From: CAMPJM01 sp964440915
Lineage (GTDB): Bacteria > Bacteroidota > Bacteroidia > Cytophagales > Cyclobacteriaceae
Direction of reading: 5' to 3'
DNA length: 64,000 bases
Assembly: GCA_964440915.1 (NCBI GenBank)
Contig: CAYTTV010000008.1
Coordinates: forward strand, 1 to 64,000
Every line of letters starts with the position of its first letter. Within the stretch, counting starts at the first letter, position 1. Position numbers and translations under genes: made by a program. Shown here one piece after another: positions 1-9,800 of the stretch. Under the pieces are notes generated by a model, which saw only the letters and a program-made list of their open reading frames with translations, made no database searches and was not told the DNA's origin.

Positions 1-24
1 GTGGTTGGTGTGCCACACAACCAC
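1..24. repeat. Imperfect inverted repeat at the left edge
   Basis: GTGGTT (1-6) is complementary to AACCAC (19-24), and GTGTG (8-12) to CACAC (14-18), with G7 bulged. It could be the terminator hairpin of a gene beyond the left edge, but no T-run follows on the plus strand and the other side is not visible. Positions 25-153 hold no gene that I can support. Confidence 0.35.
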
Positions 25-153
25 GGAAAGAGATTCAGTTTGAAAAAACAAGATGTATTCCATGGGAATAGATAAATAGACGGTTAACTGCCCTCATGAT
101 CTCTAATTGACGTTAAGACCCATGGATTGAAAATGTTTTTATTGCCTAATATA

Positions 154-753
154 CTATTCCGAATAGGTACTCTTACTAAGTGTATTAAATTGGTCTACGA
201 TATATACAAGATCCTCATGAGTCTTAAAGGTGTCAATAAATTCGATTAATTGAGGAAACTCTTGGGTTAATTCTTTAAGTCTTTTTTTTCTATTTGCGAA
301 TAGCCTAAAGGTTATTGGTTCTTCATTTTCCAAACAAAAGTGATCAATAATCACAATAGAACCATCATAACGGTTTTGTAAATATTGTTTATACCAACTC
401 AGTCTCCCTTCAACAATTCTTTCAAACAATAGCCCTTTATCTGGAAAATTAGGAATGACTTTATCTGAAACGAATATTCTCTGTTTTTCTTTAAAATCAA
501 CAAATTCAAGATAGTAAATCTTTTTAGTTGGTATCTTTATAAATCCATCATCTTTTGCCAGCCATGTTCTTCTATGAAAACTCAGTTCATTTATAAGTTT
601 TCTATTAAATAAATTTAACCATACTTTAACTTCCCCTTTTATGGTGTCATTATTATTTAAAACCAATGTAGCGGCAACTTTTGATGTTTGGGAAAAAGCA
701 GCGTGAGCAGAAAGCATTACAATGAAAATGATCACTATTGTACGTAAGGACAT
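154..753 (-). CDS. Exported hypothetical protein
   Basis: A protein of 199 residues if started at the ATG at 753. A TTG five codons upstream (768) is possible, but the ATG puts a clean signal peptide at the very N-terminus (basic MSLR, a hydrophobic run, then SAHAAFSQ with probable cleavage after the Q). The mature part begins with a strand-rich stretch containing LNNNDTIKGEVKV, of a kind common in Bacteroidota exported proteins that sense or bind at the envelope. It then becomes charged and lysine-rich. I do not recognise a named family and see no catalytic motif. It is monocistronic and lies downstream of, and on the same strand as, the MFS gene, 73 bases away. Periplasmic or surface location is inferred only from the signal peptide. 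Confidence 0.7.
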   Translation of the reverse strand: MSLRTIVIIFIVMLSAHAAFSQTSKVAATLVLNNNDTIKGEVKVWLNLFNRKLINELSFHRRTWLAKDDGFIKIPTKKIYYLEFVDFKEKQRIFVSDKVIPNFPDKGLLFERIVEGRLSWYKQYLQNRYDGSIVIIDHFCLENEEPITFRLFANRKKRLKELTQEFPQLIEFIDTFKTHEDLVYIVDQFNTLSKSTYSE

Positions 754-826
754 TTGCTTGTCGTTCAATCTTTTAGATGAACAAAACTAAGAAATTAAAC
801 TTTACTTCAAAATTGACCATCGCCCA

Positions 827-1969
827 CTAACCTTCCTTCTTGCCCATACTGAAGAACATCTTTGAAATGGGGATGAACATGAAGCCTGCAAACGCAAACA
901 AAATAAACGAAACCCTGAGGTTAAAGGCATGGGCGAGGTACCCAATGAGGGGAGGGCCTATGAGCATTCCGACCATTCCATAGGTGCCAATAATGGATAT
1001 GGCCATTCCTGCCGAGTATTTCGTAGAGGCACCTGCCAAGGTGAAGGTCATGGGAATGACTGCGGCGGTACCGAAGCCTACTAGAGAAAAGCCAATCATT
1101 GCAGGCCAAAAGTAGGGGAAGAGGATGGCGAGGCCAATGCCCGTCACAATCAATACGGCACTCATCACATAGGTTCGGCGCATGCCAATTCGGTCGATTA
1201 TCCTGTCTGAGAAGAATCGGGAAAGCGCCATAAAGGTCATGAATATAAGATAGCCAGAAGTGAATATGTCCAAACCGATTACTTCTTGAAAATAGATGCC
1301 GCTCCAATCGAACATGCCGCCTTCACAGATAGAAGCAAAGAATACCAGAAGTCCCAAATACAAAATATACGGGTCGGGCTTGCCGAGCTTGAGCTTATTG
1401 CCGGAGGTGGCCCTATCATCGCGCAATAAGTATTGATAAGCATAAGCGGTAGCAGCAATGGTCAGCGCAGATACCGTCATCAAATGAGGCACCATCTCAA
1501 CATTCAACGAAACCATGAGTGTTGTAAATCCCACCCCCACGATTCCGCCTGTGCTCCAAAGTCCATGAAACGAACCGTTGATCTTCTTGGCAAACTGCTT
1601 TTGGAGGGTGATGGCCTGAGTGTTCATGGCAATGTTAAAGATGCGCATGCTGAAGGCGAAAAGAAATATGGCTATAATGAGCATCACAGTGTTTTGGGCA
1701 AAGCCAATAAGCGATAGACATATGCCGTGTACTAGAAAGCCTATAACAATAGGAATACGGCTGTCAAATCGGGTGATGAGCCAACCGGATATGGGCAGGC
1801 CTAACAAGGAGCTTATCGGCATGGTTAGCAGAATTGAGCCTAATTCTGCCTCATTAAAGCCAAAATCGGTCTTAATGGTGGGGATTCGCGACGCCCAACT
1901 AGCAAAACAAAATCCTGAAAGGAAGAAGAATAGGCTTAAAAAAAAGCGCTGTTTGTTTTTGATGTTCAT
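827..1969 (-). CDS. MFS transporter, YbjJ-like
   Basis: A 380-residue polytopic inner-membrane protein with the twelve-helix pattern of the major facilitator superfamily: two hydrophobic halves joined by a charged linker around residues 183-200 (RDDRATSGNKLKLGKPD). The N-terminus contains SGFCFASWASRIPTIK followed by FNEAELGSILL, a signature I associate with the YbjJ/fucose-permease-like branch of MFS. A GMRRTYV loop sits in the second half. The start is an ATG. It lies 132 bases downstream of hrpB on the same strand and may be transcribed with it. Substrate cannot be read from the sequence; YbjJ-type proteins are mostly uncharacterised, and sugar or drug efflux are both possible. Confidence 0.85.
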   Translation of the reverse strand: MNIKNKQRFFLSLFFFLSGFCFASWASRIPTIKTDFGFNEAELGSILLTMPISSLLGLPISGWLITRFDSRIPIVIGFLVHGICLSLIGFAQNTVMLIIAIFLFAFSMRIFNIAMNTQAITLQKQFAKKINGSFHGLWSTGGIVGVGFTTLMVSLNVEMVPHLMTVSALTIAATAYAYQYLLRDDRATSGNKLKLGKPDPYILYLGLLVFFASICEGGMFDWSGIYFQEVIGLDIFTSGYLIFMTFMALSRFFSDRIIDRIGMRRTYVMSAVLIVTGIGLAILFPYFWPAMIGFSLVGFGTAAVIPMTFTLAGASTKYSAGMAISIIGTYGMVGMLIGPPLIGYLAHAFNLRVSFILFAFAGFMFIPISKMFFSMGKKEG

Positions 1970-2101
1970 ATCTCACATAAAAAGAGTGCAAATATCCGCA
2001 CTTGTACGCATCTTCCAAACCGCTTTAGGTTGGGTAAACATAAAAGTGGAAGTGCAATCGTTGGAAAAGAGAGAAAGGAAAATAAATAATTTCAAAAAAG
2101 A

Positions 2102-4585
2102 TCAATCCCGTTTTTTCACTCCTCTAATAGCTTTTTCTCGCCATGGGTCCTCAGGCCATGCATGCTTGGGATATCGCCTCTTCAGCTCCTTCTTAACTTC
2201 ATAATAGGTGTTGTCCCAAAAGCTCCGAAGATCTGATGTGACTTGTACAGGTTTATAGCCAGGAGATAACAAGTGAAGTAATACAGGTGTTTTGCCGTCA
2301 TTCACTACTGGCGTGTCTGCTAAGCCAAAGATCTCTTGAAGCCTTACTGCCAAGATAGGCGCCGCACCATTTTGCTGATATTGGAGTTTTATAAGTGATC
2401 CGCTAGGCACAGCTATTTTTTCAGGAGCCAATCGGTCAAGGACGGTTTGCTTATCGCTATCCAGATGATAATGTAATATTGCTTTAAGGTTGAGTTTCTT
2501 CAGGTCTTCGGGTTTTTTAATTTGGGACAAATAAGGGCCCAACCATTCTTTATTGGTGAGCAAGAGGGTAGGTGTGCTTACGTCTGGCCAACCTTCTTGT
2601 GGTCGCCATTTGCGCAAACTCAGCACCCGCAATTGCCACTGCTCAAACTCTTCGTTAAAGGGCAAAAGCACTTCGCCTTCTGTTTTTATAGCATTGGAGA
2701 TGGCACTTGCAAGGTGGCGCTCGTCTGGAGATGGCAGGGGCTTCGACTGTAAGACGATGCTTCCTATCCTCAATTCTCTAGAAGCGATAAGGCCGCCTTT
2801 TCTTGTATCCCATGTGATCACCTCCTGCTGTTTTACCAATGGTGCCAAGTCTTTTGGGTTTAAGGGTGAAGCCAAGAATATCTTTCCCAATCCTTCCCTT
2901 GCATCCACATGGGCAATGGCCAACCATGGTTCATCCGCAAGATCGTCCCGGTGTCCAACCATAGCATATTTGCCATTGGCTAGCTGGAATTGCGCATTAT
3001 TCCCTGGTCGGGCATGGGCAATCCGTTCAGGGTAAGCGTGAGCCAGCAACACACCCGTTTCATAAGGATCTATGGCACTATTGTCTGCTTTTATATTAAA
3101 AAGCCTGCGATAAGAGGCTGCAATTTTTTCTATCCTGCCCATCCTTCCACCACTGCCGTCGTTGGCCCTAAAGCGACGAAGTGCTTCTATCCTTACATTA
3201 AGATCAATCCCAGTATCCTTGGGCATGGGGTCGCGTTCTTCCAATAAAGCTGCGATGTCCGTAGCCAAGAGCAGGTGATGACTCTCCTCTGCTTTTATGA
3301 GCATATGCGCAATGCGCGGGTGGCAAGGGAGCGCATGTATCCTCTTTCCATGTTCCGTTATGCGGCCATTTTCTAAAGCACTGAGCTGATTGAGGGTCTC
3401 TGTTGCATGAGCCAATGCTCCCTTAGGCGGTGGTGTGAGCCAGGTCATTTGACCAACATCCGTAATGCCCCACTCGGCCATGTCTAATACCAGGGCTGCC
3501 AAATCGGCCTCAAGAATTTCAGGAGTCCTGTGCTCTGCCAAGCGCTCTTGGGTTGCCTTAGACCACATCCGATAGCAAATCCCAGGTCCAAGTCTTCCTG
3601 CCCGACCTGCTCGCTGGTCCGCCGAATCCCGTGAAATCTGTACTGTCTCAAGCCGGGACAAACCAGATTTGGGATCGAATTTGGATACCCGTCCAAATCC
3701 TGAGTCCACTACAATGTTAATGCCTTCGATGGTAAGGCTGGTTTCAGCAATAGAGGTTGCCAATACCACTTTTCTTCTGCCTTGACGGTCGGGCATAATA
3801 GCACTTTGCTGTTTGGCAGGTGGCAGTTGTCCATACAATGGATGGATCATGAAAGAGGGCAGTTCCTTTTTTAATATCGCCTCGCATTTCTTGATTTCTG
3901 CTTGGCCAGGCAAAAATACCAATACGTCGCCTTTGTTCTCCCTCACGGCCCGTATAATTGTTTTAGCTGCCATTTCTGGTAGCATCATCTCGTGCTGTTC
4001 GCCAGTATAGATAACCTCCACCGGATATTGCTTCCCTTGGCTTTCCACGACGGGTGCTTGAAGTGTTTGAGAAAGCAGTGGCATATTCAAAGTGGCCGAC
4101 ATGACCATGATTCTTAAATCCGGCCTTAGTACTTGTTGGGCTTCCCGGCACAAAGCCATGCTTATGTCAGCATGGATGCTGCGCTCGTGAAACTCATCGA
4201 AAATCACCATGCCGACGTCTTCCAATGCATTGTCACTGTGGATCATGCGCGTCAAGATCCCTTCTGTGAGTACCTCTATTCTAGTGTCACTGCTTACTAC
4301 GCTCTCAAATCGGATACGGTAGCCTATCGTCTGGCCTAAGGGCTCTCCAAGCAGTGCTGCCATTCGAGCTGCAATGGTTTTTGCTGCTAAGCGCCGAGGT
4401 TCCAGCATCAGTATTTTCTTCCCCGCCAACCATGGAGCAGTATATAGGGCCAAAGGCAGCAAAGTGCTTTTGCCAGCACCCGGAGGCGCACCTACAATCA
4501 CTGTATTCTGAGTGTTCAAGAATCCACGCAGTTGTGGGATTATCTCCGAAACAGGAAGATCGATATGAAAAGGGTCGAATGCCAA
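2102..4585 (-). CDS. hrpB: ATP-dependent helicase HrpB
   Basis: A DEAH-box helicase of 827 residues, near the usual HrpB length (about 810-840). Visible motifs in order: Walker A GAPPGAGKST (residues 32-41), motif II in FDEFHERS (DEFH instead of DEAH, as in many HrpB), SATL motif III, the SIAETSLTIEGI and QRAGRAGRLGPG helicase C-terminal motifs, then the long HrpB-specific C-terminal half ending in RYPKHAWPEDPW. HrpB proteins are presumed RNA helicases with no firmly known role. The start appears to be TTG: an in-frame TAA lies five codons upstream and no methionine codon occurs before Walker A. A TAATTTTG -7 box lies just upstream on the minus strand. Confidence 0.93.
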   Translation of the reverse strand: MAFDPFHIDLPVSEIIPQLRGFLNTQNTVIVGAPPGAGKSTLLPLALYTAPWLAGKKILMLEPRRLAAKTIAARMAALLGEPLGQTIGYRIRFESVVSSDTRIEVLTEGILTRMIHSDNALEDVGMVIFDEFHERSIHADISMALCREAQQVLRPDLRIMVMSATLNMPLLSQTLQAPVVESQGKQYPVEVIYTGEQHEMMLPEMAAKTIIRAVRENKGDVLVFLPGQAEIKKCEAILKKELPSFMIHPLYGQLPPAKQQSAIMPDRQGRRKVVLATSIAETSLTIEGINIVVDSGFGRVSKFDPKSGLSRLETVQISRDSADQRAGRAGRLGPGICYRMWSKATQERLAEHRTPEILEADLAALVLDMAEWGITDVGQMTWLTPPPKGALAHATETLNQLSALENGRITEHGKRIHALPCHPRIAHMLIKAEESHHLLLATDIAALLEERDPMPKDTGIDLNVRIEALRRFRANDGSGGRMGRIEKIAASYRRLFNIKADNSAIDPYETGVLLAHAYPERIAHARPGNNAQFQLANGKYAMVGHRDDLADEPWLAIAHVDAREGLGKIFLASPLNPKDLAPLVKQQEVITWDTRKGGLIASRELRIGSIVLQSKPLPSPDERHLASAISNAIKTEGEVLLPFNEEFEQWQLRVLSLRKWRPQEGWPDVSTPTLLLTNKEWLGPYLSQIKKPEDLKKLNLKAILHYHLDSDKQTVLDRLAPEKIAVPSGSLIKLQYQQNGAAPILAVRLQEIFGLADTPVVNDGKTPVLLHLLSPGYKPVQVTSDLRSFWDNTYYEVKKELKRRYPKHAWPEDPWREKAIRGVKKRD

Positions 4586-4611
4586 AGGAGGTTCTTTTTA
4601 ATGTAAAGCCA

Positions 4612-4619
4612 CAAAATTA
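4612..4619 (-). promoter_or_regulatory. Putative -7 box upstream of hrpB
   Basis: Read on the minus strand this is TAATTTTG, an exact match to the Bacteroidota -7 consensus TAnnTTTG, ending 26 bases before the TTG start of hrpB. I see no convincing TTG -33 element at the usual spacing, so this is a partial match only. Confidence 0.35.
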
Positions 4620-4920
4620 AAGAATCTTTTGCTATCGAGAGCCTCATTTAAGGAATAGATGTGGCGCGAGACTGTCAGGAGATCGTGCCACCCGGCACGG
4701 ATATATAACGGCAAGCCATGACGAAATGACTCTTTCTAATGAATGCTCCAATGTCATTTTTACTAACCTTGTCGCTTCGTAATAGTGGATTGTTTTTTTT
4801 ACAAAAAACCATAAAATAAGGAATGATATTGAGAACATAATATCTTGTTAAGAGTTAGCATAATAAGGAATAATGAAGGTTATGTCCAAATAAATAGTTG
4901 AACTTTTAAACATCGAACAC
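4620..4920. other. Divergent intergenic region
   Basis: With the hrpB leader, this separates hrpB (minus) from the gene at 4921 (plus). It contains a short hairpin GTGCC-ACCC-GGCAC at 4685-4698 and AT-rich sequence near 4780-4900. I see no gene and no clear promoter for the 4921 gene. Confidence 0.5.
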
Positions 4921-5562
4921 ATGGCTGATATCAACATAGAAAAAAGGAATAAGCCTGTATGGCCATGGATCATTGGTGTCTTGGCCATAATAGGGATTGT
5001 ATGGTGGGCAGTGGAAAGCACAGAAAATCTAGGGACGGAAGGGACAACAGTAGTAAATCCCATAGTGCCTGGAGTGGGCGTGTCATCCGATGCCGATCTA
5101 TTTGAGGAAGCATCCAGCTTGAGAAGAACAGAGACAGCGTTCGTCTCCTATATAAGGAACTATGACAACCGGGATAAGATCGGCGACGACCCTGAAGTGA
5201 CTGGAGAAGCTTTGATTAAGCTTTCCGATGCGTTGCGTGATCTGGTGAATGAAGATGACCTAAAGGCAGAGCTTGATAAGATAGAAGAGGAAGGGAGACA
5301 GATCAAGGAGAACCATGGGCTCATGGACAATGCGGATAAGCTGAGTTCTACCTTTGCTTCTGCTGCGGACATAATGGTTAGGATTCAGCAAAGAGAGTAC
5401 CCCAATGCTGAAAATGAGGTGAATGAGGTAAGCGTTGCTGCACAGCAAGTGAACACAGACGAAGATTTATTTGCGCAAAGGACCGAAGTTGCCTCTTTCT
5501 TTAATGAAGCGGCAGAAGCCATTCAGAAAATGGAAAACAGTAATAATGACGACAACGAATAG
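4921..5562 (+). CDS. Membrane-anchored helical hypothetical protein
   Basis: A 213-residue protein with one N-terminal transmembrane segment (about residues 13-30, PVWPWIIGVLAIIGIVWW) preceded by a short basic cytoplasmic tail. The remainder is acidic and strongly helical, rich in Glu, Asp, Ala and Lys, and should face the periplasm. No catalytic motif is visible and I do not recognise a named family. It is followed after 18 bases by the PRC-barrel gene in the same direction, so the two probably form a small operon. Paired proteins of this kind are often linked to envelope or general stress, but that is a guess from context. Confidence 0.75.
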   Translation: MADINIEKRNKPVWPWIIGVLAIIGIVWWAVESTENLGTEGTTVVNPIVPGVGVSSDADLFEEASSLRRTETAFVSYIRNYDNRDKIGDDPEVTGEALIKLSDALRDLVNEDDLKAELDKIEEEGRQIKENHGLMDNADKLSSTFASAADIMVRIQQREYPNAENEVNEVSVAAQQVNTDEDLFAQRTEVASFFNEAAEAIQKMENSNNDDNE

Positions 5563-5580
5563 GTATTAAAATAAAAAACC

Positions 5581-6048
5581 ATGGCAAGAGAAAAACAAAA
5601 GCATCTGTTCAGAATGGAGGAACTCGATGATTATAAGGTTGCTGACAATGAACCTGATGTAAGAGGTTGGGATATCGTAGATTATCAAAAAGAAAAGATA
5701 GGGGTGGTAAAGGAATTAATTGTAGATATCGATAAAGAGAAAGTACGCTACCTGGATGTGGTGGCTACTCCTGACCTTTCATTAAGTGGGGGTGACAGAC
5801 ATTTTATAATACCCATAGGCGTAGCACAGGTAGATGAAAACGAAAACAGGGTAATTGTACGGGAAATTGATAAAACTACGTTGATGTCCATCCCTAATTA
5901 CACTGGCAGCGCTGTGACCAGAGATTATGAATTCGATGTAGTAGAGAGGTTGCGAGGAGATAGAACCAATATATTTGAGGATAGGTTTTATGACAATGAG
6001 TTTTACAACGAAGAAAACTTTTTTGTCCACAAACCCGATATAAAATAA
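5581..6048 (+). CDS. PRC-barrel domain protein
   Basis: A 155-residue soluble protein. Residues 18-75 fit the PRC-barrel fold first described in the photosynthetic reaction centre H subunit: KVADNEPDVRGWDIVDYQ, then KIGVVKELIVDI and VRYLDVV, the usual strand order. The C-terminal part (RDYEFDVVERLRG) resembles the region following the barrel in stand-alone Bacteroidota members. In non-photosynthetic bacteria such proteins have no established biochemical role. It lies 18 bases after the membrane-anchored gene and ends immediately before the convergent yceI-like gene (stop codons adjacent, 6048/6049), so transcription from both sides must end within coding sequence. Confidence 0.85.
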   Translation: MAREKQKHLFRMEELDDYKVADNEPDVRGWDIVDYQKEKIGVVKELIVDIDKEKVRYLDVVATPDLSLSGGDRHFIIPIGVAQVDENENRVIVREIDKTTLMSIPNYTGSAVTRDYEFDVVERLRGDRTNIFEDRFYDNEFYNEENFFVHKPDIK

Positions 6049-6597
6049 TTAATTAATTGTTTCATCTTCTACTAAAAGACCCTCTATCACAATGCGATGT
6101 TCATCTTCGACCTTCATAAAAAAGACACTTGGTCTTTTTATGCCATAGTCTGTGATGTTGATGGGCCAAAAGGTGTAAAATAAAATCCCTTCGGCGGTAG
6201 GTTTAAGATCGACGGTTACTTCCAAAGGATGTTCCATGCCATGGATGGAAAATGTTCCCTTTACCAATATTTTTTGATTTTCCTCCTGCGCTATATCAAA
6301 ACCCTTGTCAATTTTTCCTGAAAAAGCGGCATAAGGAAACTCGGTCGTTTCCAATACCTTATACATATCCTTGTCTCTGGAACCATTGCCCGTCTTGATA
6401 CTTTCTAGTGGAATCCTGAAATCGACCTCTCTACTATCAAGGTTCAGTGTTCCTTCTAGGGAATCGGACGATCCTGTATATGAAGCTATCGAAGTTTTGC
6501 CATTTACTGTAGCCGTAGCATCTTGTGCCGTCAGTACTTGCGCCTCAATTTTCAACGAAATCCATATCAGACCGATAAGTAAAAGATATTTCTTCAT
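6049..6597 (-). CDS. YceI family protein
   Basis: A 182-residue exported protein with an N-terminal signal peptide (MKKYLLLIGLIWISLKIEAQ). The mature part fits the YceI-like lipocalin-type beta-barrel: SLEGTLNLDSREVDFRIPLESIKTG, then GSRDKDMYKVLETTEFPYAAF, then the GTFSIHGMEHPLEV strand. YceI proteins bind long isoprenoid or amphiphilic molecules in the periplasm. The start ATG at 6597 gives a good signal peptide. Transcribed divergently from the TPR-CHAT gene across a 283-base spacer. The ligand here is unknown. Confidence 0.88.
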   Translation of the reverse strand: MKKYLLLIGLIWISLKIEAQVLTAQDATATVNGKTSIASYTGSSDSLEGTLNLDSREVDFRIPLESIKTGNGSRDKDMYKVLETTEFPYAAFSGKIDKGFDIAQEENQKILVKGTFSIHGMEHPLEVTVDLKPTAEGILFYTFWPINITDYGIKRPSVFFMKVEDEHRIVIEGLLVEDETIN

Positions 6598-6880
6598 GGT
6601 TGAGCATTAAATTTTAACATGCAAAATACAATTTTTATTAAGCCTTTCAACAAACCCCTATAAAAAAAGTCGCTTGCGATCTGCTGCAACCTCAATTATG
6701 CACCCCTTCCTTTTTTGGCGTCCTAGGTCTTGCTATAGATGAATTAATTCTCTACACTAGTCGACTTAAATATATAAAAGACATTTCTTGCCTTTTTATT
6801 ACAAAGTAATGGTTTTAAGCCACTTCAGTTTATTGCTAATGCTATACGTACTTAATTAGATTTTTATAATCCAATCTAAT

Positions 6881-9800
6881 ATGCGTCTAGTTAAATTTCT
6901 GCTGTTTTGTATCATTCTTATTCACTGCTTTCCCGCCGTAGCTCAAAACTGGGATAAAAGAGAAAGAAGAATAGAAGCGCTTTTAGAGGACGGCAATTAT
7001 AGGAAGGCAGAAAGAAAGGCGCGAAATCTGGGTAAAAAGGCCAATAAAAAGTGGGGTGCTAATCACAGGTACTTGCCTTTTGTAGCAATGGTGAAGGCTG
7101 AAAATGCTTTGCAAGTAGGGGATTGGCCTACTTTTGAAATCCAAATAGCCGATATGGTCAAGCTCAGCCAGGAGATACTGGGAGACACTGCTATAGAACA
7201 TGCCCGGTACTTATTTCACGCCGCTAGTCTGTGGGCAGAGGCAGGATATAAACAAAAAGCATTCGACTATTTACAGGAATCCAAGGATACATATGGTGAA
7301 AATATTGACGATGATATTCGGATAAGCATCATTGGTTTAGAAGCTCAGCTTTTAATTGAAATGGGTCGGTATTCCAATGCCCAACAATTGGTGCGAGAAG
7401 CGTACGACTTTATGCATGCTTATGGCAATTCAAAGGGAGGCACTAAAAAAGAACACAGAAAACAGTATCAGAAGTTTGCAGGCTTTGTTATCCTGGCCGC
7501 TAGGGCTTCATTAGAGAGAGGCAATATCGACCAAGCTGATTCTTTATTAAGGCAGCATGAGCGCACATTTAAAAAGCAACTAGGGAAAAATACCTGGGAA
7601 AAAGTTGATTATACTACCCTAAGGGCACGGATTTATGAGAACTCCAATAATGCTAAAGAGGCGAAGAAGTTATATCAGGAAGCGTACGTTCTTAGCCTTA
7701 AAAAGAGACGGATTGAGGACAAACGTATCCTCCCGTATCGGAAGGCTGAAATAGCGGCCTTTTACAGGTTGGGCACTGCTAAAGAAGGTGCAAAGGCCAC
7801 AAAGGCATTTTCGGAGTTAGCTAAAAAGGCGCATAAACGAAACAGCTACCATCGCCTCACAGCTACATTTATGGAGGCGCAGAGGTCCTTTAATGAAGGG
7901 AAAGACCGAGACGCTGAGAAAAAATTGGAAGTTGTTTTGGAAAGCAACCCTAATTTACCAGAAGTGCACCCTTTACGGTTGATGGCTTATGGGCTTTTAT
8001 ATCAACTTCAGCTCAAACAAAATAAATACCACGAAGGACTGGCAAATCTGGAGCAGCAAGTAAAACTTGTAGGTGATTTGTATGGCGAAACGGGATCGCT
8101 ATATCATCTGAAAGTCATGGCCAGGGCAGCTCATCTCTTGGAGCATACCGATGAGCTGCAACCGATAGCAGTAGTCATCGATTCAAGTTATAAAGCATTT
8201 TTAGAAGACGAGCTTTTGCCTCAGCACAGTAACTATGTAAAGCTCCGAAATCAATTGGTGCAATACTACAGCACCACAGACAATTATGAACTTGCGCTGC
8301 AAACCCTAGAGCAAGCAATGGAAGCCTCAAAGACGAAGGCCAACAATGGGCATGTATATGGTCAGCAATTAGTGCGCTTTGCAGATCTGCTCTTTCGAAT
8401 GGGTAGGTTGGAGGAAAGTGCCAAGACTTTAGAGGCAGCGGAAAAGATATTGGATCCTTTAAAGCAACGTGCGGAAAATGTGTCGAGCTATGCTGAGGTC
8501 CTATTCCAGAAAGCCAGGATGCTAGGGCTTCAAGGAGAGTATGGCGGGGCTGAAAAGGGGCTAAGTGCTGCGACAAGGTACCTTAGAAGACAAAAAGCCG
8601 ACAAGAACTATGAGAATATTGCTTTGTCGGAACTGTTGGCTGAAGTGTATATTAATACCGGACAGTATGCTGAAGCAGAACGGTTACTGAAAAGTGCTAT
8701 TGTCTCTTCGGAAAAGAAATACGGAAAGAATAATAGGAAAACATTGGACGCCCGATTGGCATGGGGAAGATTGAAGCTGCTTCAAGGGGATTATCCTGGA
8801 GCAATCGAGATGGCCGCCTTGGTAGAAGAAAGGTCGTCTGCAATATTCTCCAAAAACTCTCTTAAACATGCCGCATCGCTTTTGTTAAGGGCCGAAACAA
8901 GCAGTTATTTGGGTGACCATAAGCAAGCAGCTAGCGATATGAACAGGGCACTTCAGCTATATATAGCCATTTTAGGAGAAAGACATTTTGAAGTGGCGCA
9001 AGTGTATGCTCGTTTGGCCATGGTGCTATTCAATGACAATAGCGCTAATCCGCAAGCCGCACAGTACTTGCAGCAAGCCACGAATATCATTGCTGACAGG
9101 TTGGGCACCGAAAACCCCACCTATGCTCAAGTACTCACTTATGCCGCCTATCTCAATATAGCAGCAGGAAAGTATCAAGCAGCTTTTGACAACCTAGAAA
9201 CAGCAGAGGGAATATGGGTAAAAAGAGTGGGGAAGAAGAACAATGTGAATGCTGCAACGATAAATGTACTGTTGGGGGATGTACACTATAATCTATACAA
9301 TTACAGAAAAGCCAGGCAGCATTATCAGAAATCTGCCCGACTTTTCGAAAGGTATTTCAACGATAGCCATCCTGACTATGTAAAAGTTTTGGCTAAGACC
9401 AGCAGGTTGGAATACATGGAAGGCAATGAGAAAAGAGCCATTGTTTTAATGGAAACCGTGATGGCACATTATGACCGTTACATTCAGGCGTTCTTCCCCA
9501 TATTGAGTGAGCGGGAAAAAACGCGATTCTGGAACTCCATCAAAGAAGATTATGAACTTTATAATGCGCTGATAATTAGAAATATTGACAACCAGAACGA
9601 CAAAGCCGTCGCCAAGCTATATGACAATGCGCTAAATACAAAAGCACTCTTGCTGAATACGTCGATCCGGCAACGGCAAAACATCCTCAACAGTGACGAC
9701 GAGCAATTGATCGTAGATTTTAATGATTGGGTATCCAGCAAGGAAGCATTATCCTCTGTGATGGGACTAAGCGTACAAGAGTTGACCGACCAGGGAGTGA

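Noticed and set aside
1620..2204. A 194-codon frame on the plus strand over the MFS and hrpB genes
   Set aside because: It lies antisense to two well-supported genes, has no recognisable domain, and has a basic, methionine-rich composition typical of antisense reading.
8175..8576. A 133-codon minus-strand frame inside the TPR-CHAT gene
   Set aside because: Antisense to a clear repeat protein; His/Leu/Ser-rich composition is typical of a shadow frame.
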